From: Trebonia kvetii
Lineage (GTDB): Bacteria; Actinomycetota; Actinomycetes; Streptosporangiales; Streptosporangiaceae
DNA length: 64,000 bases
Direction of reading: 5' to 3'
Assembly (NCBI RefSeq): GCF_007827045.1
Contig: NZ_RPFW01000005.1
Location: 639,835 to 703,834 of the forward strand
The notes below the pieces were generated by a model. It saw only the letters and a program-made list of their open reading frames with translations, was not told the DNA's origin and did not search any database. Positions 52,492-60,237 of the stretch are shown here, in pieces; the first letter of the stretch is position 1, and the number at the start of each line of letters is the position of its first letter. The position numbers and the translations under genes are program-made.

Positions 52492-53946
52492 GTGGCGATG
52501 CCCTCAGACCCGCGCGCGCTGCTGCGCAGTCGCGCCTACCTGCGCTTGCTCGTCGTCGCCGCGATCCTCGGCGCCCCGGTCTCTGCCGCCGCCTACGGCT
52601 TCCTGGCACTTGTCAACTACCTCCAGCCGGAGATCTTCATCCATCTGCCGCACGGCCTCGGCTTCCGCGGCGAGCCGTGGTGGTGGCCGCTGCCCGTCCT
52701 GGCCGTGGGGGGCCTGCTGACCGGGCTCGCTATCCGCTACCTGCCGGGCACCGGCGGCGCCAGGCCCGCCGAGGGATTCAAGGTCCACAAGCCCCCGACG
52801 CCCGCCGACCTGCCCGGCATCATCCTCGCCGCGCTGGCGACGCTGTGCTTCGGCGCGGTGCTCGGACCCGAGGCGCCGCTGATCGCGATCGGCGGCGGGC
52901 TCGTTGTGCTGGCCCTGCGCGCCGCCCGCCGCAACATGCCCGCCCAGGGCGTGGCGGAGCTCGCCTCGGCGGGCAGCTTCGCCGCGATCAGCACGCTGTT
53001 CGGGTCGCCCATCCTTGGCGCGTTCCTGCTGATGGAGGCGTCCGGGCTCGGCGGTCCGATGATGGGGGTCGTGCTGGTGCCCGGCCTGCTCGCGGCGGGC
53101 GTCGGCTCGCTCGTGTTCGTTGGTCTTAACGCGTGGACCGGGCTCGGCACATTTTCCCTCGCCATCCCCGGGCTGCCGCCCTTCGGCGAGCCCACGATCG
53201 GCGAGTTCGGCTGGGCCCTGGTCATCGGGGTTGCCGCCGCGCTGCTTGGCTCCGGCATCCGGTGGCTCGGGCTGCTACTCCAGCCGTACTCCATCCGGCG
53301 GCCGCCGCTCGCGGCAGTCGTAGCCGGCCTGATCGTCGCCGGTCTGGCGATCGCCTATGCCGAGGGAACAGGGAAGGCCTCATCCGAAGTCCTGTTCTCC
53401 GGGCAGAGCGCGCTCGGACCGCTGATCGCCAACAGTGCCTCCTACAGCGTCGGCGCCCTGGCGCTGCTGCTCGCCTGCAAGGCCCTGGCCTACGGCGTGT
53501 CGCTGAGCAGCTTCCGCGGCGGGCCGACCTTCCCCGCGCTGTTTGTCGGCGCGGCCGGCGGCATACTCATGTCACACCTGCCTGGCCTGGCGCTTGTCGC
53601 CGGCGTGGCCATGGGCATCGGGGCCATGTCCGTGGTGATGCTCGGCCTGCCGCTCACCTCGGTGCTGCTCGCCACCGTTCTGCTGTTCTCCGACGGCCTC
53701 AGGGTGATGCCGCTGGTGATCGTCGCCGTGGTGGTCGCCTACGTCACGGTGGCCAGGATCCAGCCGCCCGCGCAGCCTGAGGCGGAACCGGCCGGGCATA
53801 CGGATCCGGCCGCCGCCGCTGCGCCGGGTGCCGCCTCTGCGGTGCCACCCCAGGCGGGCCCACCCTCCCAGGGCCCACCCTCCCAGGGTCCGCCCCCCGC
53901 GGGTCCCGCCTCGGCCCCCGGTCCCGGTACGCGCCCGCGCGACTGA
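52492..53946 (+). CDS. ClC-family chloride channel/transporter
   Basis: A 484-residue protein with about 10-12 helices. ClC filter motifs are partly visible: LGPEAPLIAIGGGLVVLALR (GxEGP-like, gating Glu retained) and SSFRGGPTFPALFVGAAGG (GGIFAPSLFIG-like). The GSGIPE segment is replaced by GTGGARPAEGFK. There is no CBS domain. The last 50 residues form a hydrophilic Pro/Gly/Gln repeat (PPSQGPPSQGPP). GTG 52492 or ATG 52498. The stop is fused with the next start as TGATG. Confidence 0.87.
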   Translation: MAMPSDPRALLRSRAYLRLLVVAAILGAPVSAAAYGFLALVNYLQPEIFIHLPHGLGFRGEPWWWPLPVLAVGGLLTGLAIRYLPGTGGARPAEGFKVHKPPTPADLPGIILAALATLCFGAVLGPEAPLIAIGGGLVVLALRAARRNMPAQGVAELASAGSFAAISTLFGSPILGAFLLMEASGLGGPMMGVVLVPGLLAAGVGSLVFVGLNAWTGLGTFSLAIPGLPPFGEPTIGEFGWALVIGVAAALLGSGIRWLGLLLQPYSIRRPPLAAVVAGLIVAGLAIAYAEGTGKASSEVLFSGQSALGPLIANSASYSVGALALLLACKALAYGVSLSSFRGGPTFPALFVGAAGGILMSHLPGLALVAGVAMGIGAMSVVMLGLPLTSVLLATVLLFSDGLRVMPLVIVAVVVAYVTVARIQPPAQPEAEPAGHTDPAAAAAPGAASAVPPQAGPPSQGPPSQGPPPAGPASAPGPGTRPRD

Positions 53947-54869
53947 TGCTGCACGTCCGCGTCGTCGCGCCGCACGGTCGCACCGGCCGCCTGCTCGACA
54001 CGCTGGCCGGCCTGCCCGGCGTGCAGAACGTGATCGTGCACGAGGGGAACGCCCGCCGGCCTGACGGCGACTCGGTCCTGTTCGACGTGCACGACAACGC
54101 GGCCAACCCGGTGTTCGGCGCGCTGCGCGGTCTCGGCCTCGACCGCGACGGCGGGATCACCGTGCAGCAGGTAGACGCCACCCTCATTGCCCCGGCGCAG
54201 CGCAGGTCCGGGGCGCGGGAGACCGCACCCGTCTGGGAGATGGTGGAGGCCATCATCCACCGCGGCGCGGTGTACTCGCCGAGCTTCTACCTGCTGCTTG
54301 CCATCGCCGGGCTGATCGGCGCGGTGGGCATCTTGACCAACTCGCAGATCCTCATCGTCGGCGCCATGGTCGTCGGCCCCGAGTACAGCGCGATCATTGC
54401 CGTCGCGCTCGGCATCAGCAGGAAAGACCGCGGCGCCGTGCGCGACGGTCTGCTCGCCCTGGTGCTCGGGTTCACCGCCGCGATCGTGCTAACCCTCGCG
54501 TTCGCCGCCGCCGTGCGCGCGGCGGGCGAGGCCCCTGCGCTATTCCTGGACGGCGTCCGGCCCGTCTCCGCCCTGATCAACAGCCCGAACGCGTTCTCTG
54601 TGGTGGTCGCGATCCTGGCCGGGATCGTGGGCGTGCTCTCGCTGACCCAGGCGCGGGCCGGCGCGCTGATCGGGGTGTTCATCTCGGTGACCACGATCCC
54701 CGCGGCCGCCGACATCGGCGTGTCCGTCGCCTTCGGCGCCTGGCGCGAGGCCGGCGGCTCGGCCCTTCAGCTGCTACTCAACGCCGGACTGCTCATCGTG
54801 GTCGGCGCCGGCGGCCTCAGCGCGCAGCGCGTCATCTGGCATCGCTTCGGCGCCCCGCCTGCCCCATGA
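53946..54869 (+). CDS. DUF389 (TIGR00341-like) membrane protein
   Basis: A 307-residue protein. The first 110 residues are a soluble ACT-like ferredoxin fold (MLHVRVVAPHGRTGRLLDTL), followed by about six helices. The family signature is LLLAIAGLIGAVGILTNSQI, LIVGAMVVGPEYSAIIAVAL with SVTTIPAAADIGVSVAFGAW. Function unknown; it is coupled to the ClC gene by TGATG, suggesting joint ion or osmotic homeostasis. The 3' end abuts a zwf fragment. Confidence 0.85.
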   Translation: MLHVRVVAPHGRTGRLLDTLAGLPGVQNVIVHEGNARRPDGDSVLFDVHDNAANPVFGALRGLGLDRDGGITVQQVDATLIAPAQRRSGARETAPVWEMVEAIIHRGAVYSPSFYLLLAIAGLIGAVGILTNSQILIVGAMVVGPEYSAIIAVALGISRKDRGAVRDGLLALVLGFTAAIVLTLAFAAAVRAAGEAPALFLDGVRPVSALINSPNAFSVVVAILAGIVGVLSLTQARAGALIGVFISVTTIPAAADIGVSVAFGAWREAGGSALQLLLNAGLLIVVGAGGLSAQRVIWHRFGAPPAP

Positions 54870-54873
54870 CGGC

Positions 54874-54924
54874 CAGGTCACCGGTGGCGCCGAAGATAAC
54901 CAGCGCGTCGACCTTGTCGGGCAT
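54874..54924 (-). pseudogene. zwf: 5' fragment of a glucose-6-phosphate dehydrogenase (zwf)
   Basis: The minus strand reads MPDKVDALVIFGATGDLA, the exact start and NADP-binding motif of actinobacterial G6PDH, then continues as VMGQAG without further homology. The rest of the gene is absent; the break coincides with the end of the DUF389 gene. Only 17 residues match, but the motif is distinctive. Confidence 0.6.
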
Positions 54925-55412
54925 GAGAGCGGGGAACAGGAACGGCGAATCGGCGTGCCGCACGAGTCCCCGACACGACCAGCAGCGACAGGACTGACTG
55001 CGGGCCTCTCGTGCCGGCACCACGGCGGGCAGCCCCAGCAGCCCGCACCCGCGCACCCCGTCCCGCCAGGCACGCCGCGCGGTGACTCCAGCACCACCCT
55101 TCCCGCACTTTCCAGTCACGCCACACGCCAGGCGGGGGACCGCGCCCGTCCAGGGCGCGCCGGCCAGTCAACCCCGACCTGAGGATTGCCGATAGCGATC
55201 CGGTGCGAGCCCGCAACAGCGCGATGGTCCAAAGCCGCGAGATTGTGGGCCATTTTTTATCCACGCCCAATCACGTCATTTTGGCTGATCGTGGACCGTT
55301 ACAGGTCGGGTTGTGCGCACGGTTGATCTCCGGGTACGCACCCCGCCAGGCGCGCCCGAATCTGCGGTTACCCCGGCAGCGGACCCGAATCATGCCTGCC
55401 GCGCGGCCGATC
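54925..55412. other. Intergenic region with no gene recognised
   Basis: About 490 bases with no convincing coding frame. The stretch near 55245-55300 is AT-rich for this genome, contains ATTTTTTAT and may hold a promoter or degraded sequence. Confidence 0.5.
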
Positions 55413-55925
55413 TCACGTGAACCAGCCGGTGCCGGCCGCGATCGACGCGATGACCGCGAGGTCGACGCCGACGAACAGGGCCATGCACGTTAGCCAGAGG
55501 CCGTAAGTCCAGTGGTTCACGTCCCATACGTCCTCCGGGCTGGTCGATTGGGGCGCGGCGTCATTGATGTGGAGCGTGCCGAGCAGTTCGTTCAGCGCGA
55601 GATTCCTGGAAACCCGCTTCGCGAGTTCGCTTTGGTTGATGGCCCGCCCGCGTTGTGAATGCATCAGCCTGATCGACGCGCCCGCGACAACGATGGAAAG
55701 TATCCCCGCGGCGTATTTCGCGCCGTCACTGGTGTTGTCATGTGAGCCAAGGACGATCGTCATGAGAAAGGCCTGGGCGGCGAGGCCCAAGGCCGGCACC
55801 TGCCACAACAGAGTGGTGTATGACGCGAACTGAGTGGTATAGACGCTTAGCAGGGACAGCAGGTTATCCCTGTCGAATTTTGTCCCGTCCTCTGGAGGCT
55901 TGCGCACCCAGGCTTGATCTTGCAC
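55413..55925 (-). CDS. Hypothetical small membrane protein, 170 aa
   Basis: GTG 55925 follows GGGGG. The protein has three to four probable helices: FASYTTLLWQVPALGLAAQA with FLMTIVLGS, YAAGILSIVVAGASIRLM, and the last GLWLTCMALFVGVDLAVIAS. Between them is a hydrophilic stretch (SQRGRAINQSELAKRVSRNL). I do not recognise the family. Base composition is a bit less GC-rich than neighbours and it sits among gene remnants, so it may have been acquired. No neighbour gives a functional hint. Confidence 0.7.
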   Translation of the reverse strand: MQDQAWVRKPPEDGTKFDRDNLLSLLSVYTTQFASYTTLLWQVPALGLAAQAFLMTIVLGSHDNTSDGAKYAAGILSIVVAGASIRLMHSQRGRAINQSELAKRVSRNLALNELLGTLHINDAAPQSTSPEDVWDVNHWTYGLWLTCMALFVGVDLAVIASIAAGTGWFT

Positions 55926-55981
55926 GAGGCCCCCGGATTCCGTTTCCCGTCTGCGGTAAACGGTAATGTACCACCGCTGTC

Positions 55982-56235
55982 GTGACGGATGCGGAGTTCC
56001 TGGGCGGCAAGGAGAACTACGCGTCCGACCCGGCGGCGGCCGAGGCGGGATAGGGCAGTTCCTCGACATCGGCACCGGCATCCCGACCGCGGGCAACACC
56101 CACCGGGTCGCCCAGGCGGTCGCGCCGGAGTCCCGGGTGGTGTACGTGGACTACGACCATAGCAAGCCGGGTTGTGCACACGTGCCAGGGCCGGACCGAC
56201 CGCTTCGCGCGCATCCGGCGACGCTCTTTGCTTAA
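55982..56235 (+). pseudogene. Remnant of a DUF574 SAM-dependent methyltransferase
   Basis: One frame reads VTDAEFLGGKENYASDPAAA to a TAG at about 56052; another carries GQFLDIGTGIPTAGNTHRVA with QAVAPESRVVYVDYDHS. These are the start and the SAM-binding motif of DUF574 proteins, with about 40 residues between them deleted and the frame changed. The remaining part after VYVDYDH is lost. It is a clear fragment. Confidence 0.78.
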
Positions 56236-56329
56236 CCGGCTACCACTTTTCCATCTCTGCTTAACCGGCGACCATGATCACGACCGTTATGCCCGATATG
56301 CACCACGCCCTAGTAAGCAAAGATGAAAA
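56229..56329. repeat. Short direct and inverted repeats in the remnant region
   Basis: TGCTTAACCGGC occurs at 56229-56240 and 56259-56270 (30-base period). TTTCCATCTCTGCTTA (56248-56263) is inversely repeated by TAAGCAAAGATGAAAA (56314-56329) at 14 of 16 positions with a 50-base spacer. The bases around 56240-56420 are less GC-rich than the genome average. Confidence 0.55.
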
Positions 56330-56442
56330 CGCCGGTCGCCTTTGCATTCCTGATGACCATCCGCGGCGAATATCGCAGCGAACGGCCCACGGTAATAAAA
56401 CACAGCCCCGGAGCCGCTGATTCGTAGTGCCCGGGGCGGTCA

Positions 56443-57033
56443 TTACCGGCTGGAACCGCCAAGCTCGCCGATCGTGCAGACCACCCGGTGCGACCGCGGG
56501 CAGCGCCAGATGGCGCGCTCCGCGGACTCGGCGCAAGGCTCGAGCGGATGCGAGCCGGGATGCTCGGGGCACTCCGGCCAGGTGGCTGGGCGTCCCGCCT
56601 CGGCGAGCGCCTCGACCTCCCACCCCTGCACCTGCTCGGCCAGTTCCGTCAGCCGTAGCCCGGCCCGGCCGGAGCGTTCCACCCGCACGCCCTGGCTGCC
56701 GGCTGTCTCGCCGGGCGATCCGATGAAGGCGAACACGCAGTCGGGGTGGTCTTCCCATGCCTCGTAGCGGACCTCGGGCACGATCGCGCCGGCCGCCTGC
56801 AGGTCGGCGAGCACCGGGTTCATGACCGCATCGAAGTCCATGCGTTCCGGCTGAGACAGCGGCCTGGGATGAAGCGCCACTTCCCGCGCGCGGAGCATGA
56901 GATCCACCTGCTCGTCCCCGAGGCGTGCCCGCAGCTCATCGAGCTCTGCGGCTTCCAGCCCATGCTCCATTCTGATCGCGAGGAAACTCTGGTACGCGCC
57001 GTCGTTGTCGCCGGTCTGCGGCCTATCCGCCAT
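56443..57033 (-). CDS. Conserved hypothetical protein, 196 aa
   Basis: Not recognised as a named family. It has a helical N-terminus (ELRARLGDEQVDLMLRAREV), a middle AGAIVPEVRYEAWEDHPDCV with FAFIGSPGE, and a C-terminal stretch with CPEHPGSHPLEPCAESAERA and WRCPRSHRVVCTIGELG, Cys/His-rich and possibly zinc-binding. ATG 57033 follows GAGAGGCG. It is the third gene of a leftward operon after TfoX-like and DUF3237 genes, 9 bases downstream of the latter. Confidence 0.68.
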   Translation of the reverse strand: MADRPQTGDNDGAYQSFLAIRMEHGLEAAELDELRARLGDEQVDLMLRAREVALHPRPLSQPERMDFDAVMNPVLADLQAAGAIVPEVRYEAWEDHPDCVFAFIGSPGETAGSQGVRVERSGRAGLRLTELAEQVQGWEVEALAEAGRPATWPECPEHPGSHPLEPCAESAERAIWRCPRSHRVVCTIGELGGSSR

Positions 57034-57042
57034 GAACGCCTC

Positions 57043-57510
57043 TCAGGTGACCCGGTACGCGGTGTACGCGACCCGGTTCGCCTCGCGGATCGCGGACGCG
57101 ACGAACAGCGAGCGCTCAAGGGCCGCGAGCCGCGGCGCAGACGTCTCCAGGTGCACCGCCACCCGGAAGTAGTACTCAGCGGGATCGACCGTCTCGCCGC
57201 GCAGCAGCGCCTCGAGCACGGCCGGCGGCCCGCTGCGCACCCCGGACGTCCGCAGGTGCACGTACTCGCCGTCCGGTGTCCTCGCCGAGTAGCGCGTGTC
57301 GATCTCGATCGACCCGTCGGACCGGACGACCTGCCAGTCGGCGCCGCCCGGCAGGATCTCGGCGTCGAACATGCCGGTGATCCGTCCGCTTGCGATCGGC
57401 ACCACCCGCCGGTGTCCCGCGCGCGTGACGCCGTGGTCCTCCAGCGGTCCGAGCAACGCGTCCACCTCGAAGGCGGGCTCGAGTCCCGGCACGGGCGCCA
57501 GGGCAGTCAC
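57043..57510 (-). CDS. DUF3237-family protein
   Basis: A 155-residue protein of the DUF3237 beta-barrel family. Typical pieces are RVVPIASGRITGMFDAEILP, GGADWQVVRSDGSIEIDTRY, SARTPDGEYVHLRTSGVRSG and FRVAVHLETSAPRLAALERS. Function unknown. GTG 57510 overlaps the stop of the TfoX-like gene (GTGA), so the genes are coupled. Confidence 0.82.
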   Translation of the reverse strand: MTALAPVPGLEPAFEVDALLGPLEDHGVTRAGHRRVVPIASGRITGMFDAEILPGGADWQVVRSDGSIEIDTRYSARTPDGEYVHLRTSGVRSGPPAVLEALLRGETVDPAEYYFRVAVHLETSAPRLAALERSLFVASAIREANRVAYTAYRVT

Positions 57511-57854
57511 CGCTTCGAGGGCTGCTTGGGGGGCAGCGAACGGGCGTAGCCGAGGCCGATCTCCACCCACGGCGCGAGATCGTCGTCGGTGGCCAGCTGT
57601 TCCGCGGCGACCCGCAGCCAGCCGGGCATCTCCCGGCCCTGCATCACCGCGACGGTCGCCTTGCCGCCGGCGGTCAGCTCATCCGACCGAGCCGGATCGG
57701 CATGGACGAGCGCGCCGCCCTGGCCGCTCGCGCTGATCGCCATGTGACCGCGGATGAGGAACGCGAGGCCGCCGAACATCTTCTTCTCGGTCAGCTCCGG
57801 GTCGGGGCCGATCAGGTCCCTGATCCGGCCGGCCAGGGCTTCGTCATAGGCCAT
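57507..57854 (-). CDS. TfoX/Sxy N-terminal-domain protein
   Basis: A 115-residue protein: MAYDEALAGRIRDLIGPDPE with LTEKKMFGGLAFLIRGHMAI matches the TfoX N-terminal domain, which by itself is common in actinobacteria. Its role there is not known to involve competence. First gene of a three-gene leftward operon. Confidence 0.87.
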   Translation of the reverse strand: MAYDEALAGRIRDLIGPDPELTEKKMFGGLAFLIRGHMAISASGQGGALVHADPARSDELTAGGKATVAVMQGREMPGWLRVAAEQLATDDDLAPWVEIGLGYARSLPPKQPSKR

Positions 57855-57926
57855 GCGGCCGATCGTACCGCCCTACCGGTGAATCGACCCTGACAATCAG
57901 CCGTGGCGCAGCCCTACGATGGCGGC

Positions 57927-58286
57927 ATGATGTGGGACGAGCTGCGCGACTACTGCCTGGCCAAGCCAGGCGCCTGGGCGGACGAGCCCTGGGACGACGG
58001 CGTGGTGACCAAGGTCGGCCCGAAGATCTTCGCCTTCCTGCGCGCGGTCGGCCCCGGCGGGGTGGCGCTCGGCGTCGGCCTCAAGTGCGCCGCCACCAGG
58101 GAGGCGGCCGACGAATGGCTGCACCGCTACCCAGGCGACGCCGCGGTCATGCCCTACATCGGCCGCTCCGGCTGGAACACCCTCACCATCGGCGCCGCCA
58201 TCCCCGACGACGAGATCCTCGAGGCCGTCGACGCCTCCTACGCGATGGTGGTCAGCAAGCTGCCCAAGAAGGACCGCCCGGTCTAG
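57927..58286 (+). CDS. MmcQ/YjbR-family protein
   Basis: A 119-residue YjbR-fold protein. It reads MMWDELRDYCLAKPGAWADE with PWDDGVVTKVGPKIFAFLRA, YIGRSGWNTLTIGAAIPDDE and VDASYAMVVSKLPKKDRP. Same family as the gene at 38174 but more canonical. The stop is shared as CTAG with the convergent aldo/keto reductase gene. Confidence 0.87.
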   Translation: MMWDELRDYCLAKPGAWADEPWDDGVVTKVGPKIFAFLRAVGPGGVALGVGLKCAATREAADEWLHRYPGDAAVMPYIGRSGWNTLTIGAAIPDDEILEAVDASYAMVVSKLPKKDRPV

Positions 58287-59170
58287 ATCGCGTCGAGTTC
58301 CGCGATCGTCGCCGCGTCAAGCGCCAGCGACGCGCCCGCCACGTTCTCCCGCAGGTGGGCCACCGACGACGTGCCGGGGATGAGCAGGATGTTCGGCGAG
58401 CGCCGCAGCAGCCAGGCGAGCGCGACCGCCATCGGCGCGGCGCCGAGCCGTGCCGCGACCGCCCCGAGGGTGTCCGACTGCAGCGGCGTGAATCCGCCGA
58501 GCGGGAAGTACGGCACGTACGCGATGCCCTGCCGTGCGGTCAGCTCAACCAGCGGGTCGTCGCCGCGCTGGGCGATGTTGTAGAAGTTCTGCACGCACAC
58601 CACGGGCGCGATAGCCCGCGCCTCGGCGAGCTGCTCCGCGTCAACGGTGGACAGCCCCAGGTGCCTGATCAGCCCTTGCTCGCGCAGCTCGGCGAGCGCG
58701 CCGAACTGTTCCGCGATCGACCCGGGCACCGCCGAGTGACCGTCGGACCCGCCGCCGACCCGCAGGTTGACCACGTCGAGCGCGTCGACCTTGAGCGTGT
58801 GCAGGTTGCCGTGCACCTGCTCGCGCAGCTGCTGTGGCGAGCACGCGTGCACCCAGGCGCCGGTGTCGTCGCGGACGGCGCCGACCTTGGTCACGATGCG
58901 CAGGTCGTCCGGGTACGGGGCGAGCGCCTGATGGATCAGCTCGTTCGTGACGTGCGGGCCGTAGAAGTCGGCGGTGTCGATGTGGTTGATGCCGAGCGCG
59001 AGCGCCTCGCGCAGCACCGCGAGCGCCTCGTCGGTGTCGGCGGGCGGGCCGAAGATCCCTGGACCGGACAGCCGCATCGCACCGAAGCCGACACGGCCGA
59101 CCGTCAGCTCCCCGAGCTGGAAGCTGCCGCCGGGCAGCGCTTTGCCGGAAGTCATTCCCGATGTCCCCAT
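58283..59170 (-). CDS. Aldo/keto reductase
   Basis: A 295-residue NADPH-dependent aldo/keto reductase. Catalytic Asp/Tyr in INHIDTADFYGPHVTNELIH, Lys in LRIVTKVGAVRDDTGAWVHA, and the cofactor-binding IPGTSSVAHLRENVAGASLA near the C-terminus. It resembles the YdhF/AKR13-type general reductases. Substrate unknown. It is divergent from an XRE-type regulator gene, which may control it. Confidence 0.9.
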   Translation of the reverse strand: MGTSGMTSGKALPGGSFQLGELTVGRVGFGAMRLSGPGIFGPPADTDEALAVLREALALGINHIDTADFYGPHVTNELIHQALAPYPDDLRIVTKVGAVRDDTGAWVHACSPQQLREQVHGNLHTLKVDALDVVNLRVGGGSDGHSAVPGSIAEQFGALAELREQGLIRHLGLSTVDAEQLAEARAIAPVVCVQNFYNIAQRGDDPLVELTARQGIAYVPYFPLGGFTPLQSDTLGAVAARLGAAPMAVALAWLLRRSPNILLIPGTSSVAHLRENVAGASLALDAATIAELDAI

Positions 59171-59318
59171 TTCGCCTTATTTATGAAGATCCCGCCGGCA
59201 GTCCGCCGCGAGCCCGTCCTCCACAGTGCCCCGTGCCGGGCCCGGCAGGCAGTGTCCTGGTCATCCTGGGGGCGACAGGACCAGGCTGTTTCGTTACCCG
59301 GTGCCTACAGTGGAAACC

Positions 59319-60173
59319 GTGACAGCAGCCAACACGCTCGGTGAGTACCTGCGGGCCCGCCGCGAACTTGTGGACCCGAGGGACGTGGGGCTGCGCGTGG
59401 CCGGGGTGCGCCGCACGCCGGGCCTGCGCCGCGAGGAGGTGGCGACCCTCGCCGGGATCAGCGCCGACTACTACCTTCGCCTGGAGCAGGGCCGGGACCG
59501 CAACCCGTCGCCGCAGGTGCTCGAGTCCCTGGCGCGGGTATTCGGTCTTGACGCGACGGCGACCCAGTACCTGCTTGGCCTCGCCGTGGCCCGCCCGGCC
59601 AGGCCACGGCGCAGGCCGCGCCAGCAGCCAGTGCTGCCCGGCATCCGCCAGCTGCTCGCGGCGCTGAACCTGCCTGCCTTCGTGGAAAGCCGCATGTTCG
59701 ACGTGCTTGCCGCCAACGAGCTGGCCACCGCCCTGTCGCCGGGCATCCGGCCGGGGGAGAACCGGCTCCGCTCGATGTTCCTCGACCCGGCCGAGCGCGA
59801 CATGTATCCCGACTGGGAGCGCGCGATCGCCGGCCTTGTCGCCTCGTTCCGCGCCTCGATCGGCACCGACAACGACGATCCGCAGGTCGCCCAGTTGGTT
59901 GGCGAGCTCTCCCTGGCGAGCGACGCCTTCAGGAAGTTGTGGGCCAGGCACGACGTCAAGGCGCTCGCGGGGGGTGCGGCCCGGATGCGTCATCCCGAGG
60001 TCGGACTGCTCGAACTCCGTCGCGAAAAGCTGCCCATCGGCAACTCGGGCGGCCAGCTCCTGGTCATCTACCACGCCGAGCCCGGCTCGGAAAGCGCCCT
60101 CGCCCTCGCTCGCCTCACGGCGCGCCCCGAGCCTCGGCATCACGCGCCACGGGGAACTGCCCAGGGTTCCTGA
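59319..60173 (+). CDS. XRE-family regulator with MmyB-like ligand-binding domain
   Basis: A 284-residue regulator. The HTH is RTPGLRREEVATLAGISADY, YLRLEQGRDRNPSPQVLESL (residues about 25-70), followed by the MmyB-like PAS-type domain with FVESRMFDVLAANELATALS, MFLDPAERDMYPDWERAIAG and LWARHDVKALAGGAARMRHP. Such regulators bind fatty-acid-like ligands. GTG 59319 or 59310 are both possible starts. It is divergent from the aldo/keto reductase and lies upstream of glgX. Confidence 0.88.
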   Translation: MTAANTLGEYLRARRELVDPRDVGLRVAGVRRTPGLRREEVATLAGISADYYLRLEQGRDRNPSPQVLESLARVFGLDATATQYLLGLAVARPARPRRRPRQQPVLPGIRQLLAALNLPAFVESRMFDVLAANELATALSPGIRPGENRLRSMFLDPAERDMYPDWERAIAGLVASFRASIGTDNDDPQVAQLVGELSLASDAFRKLWARHDVKALAGGAARMRHPEVGLLELRREKLPIGNSGGQLLVIYHAEPGSESALALARLTARPEPRHHAPRGTAQGS

Positions 60174-60177
60174 GCAA

Positions 60178-60194
60178 CACAGAAAACATCTGTG
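60178..60194. promoter_or_regulatory. Small inverted repeat between the XRE gene and glgX
   Basis: CACAGA and TCTGTG form a perfect 6-base inverted repeat with a 5-base spacer, 44 bases before the glgX start. It could be an operator or a weak terminator of the XRE gene. Confidence 0.35.
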
Positions 60195-60237
60195 CCTGGA
60201 ACGTGCTATTTCATGAACTCGGGGCAGGGGAAACTCC

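Noticed and set aside
54878..55270. Minus-strand frame of 130 codons in the gap after the DUF389 gene
   Set aside because: Arg/Gly-rich, no ribosome site and no recognisable motif apart from the zwf fragment in another part.
56229..56270. CRISPR-like direct repeats
   Set aside because: Only two 12-base copies; no array and no cas genes in the window.
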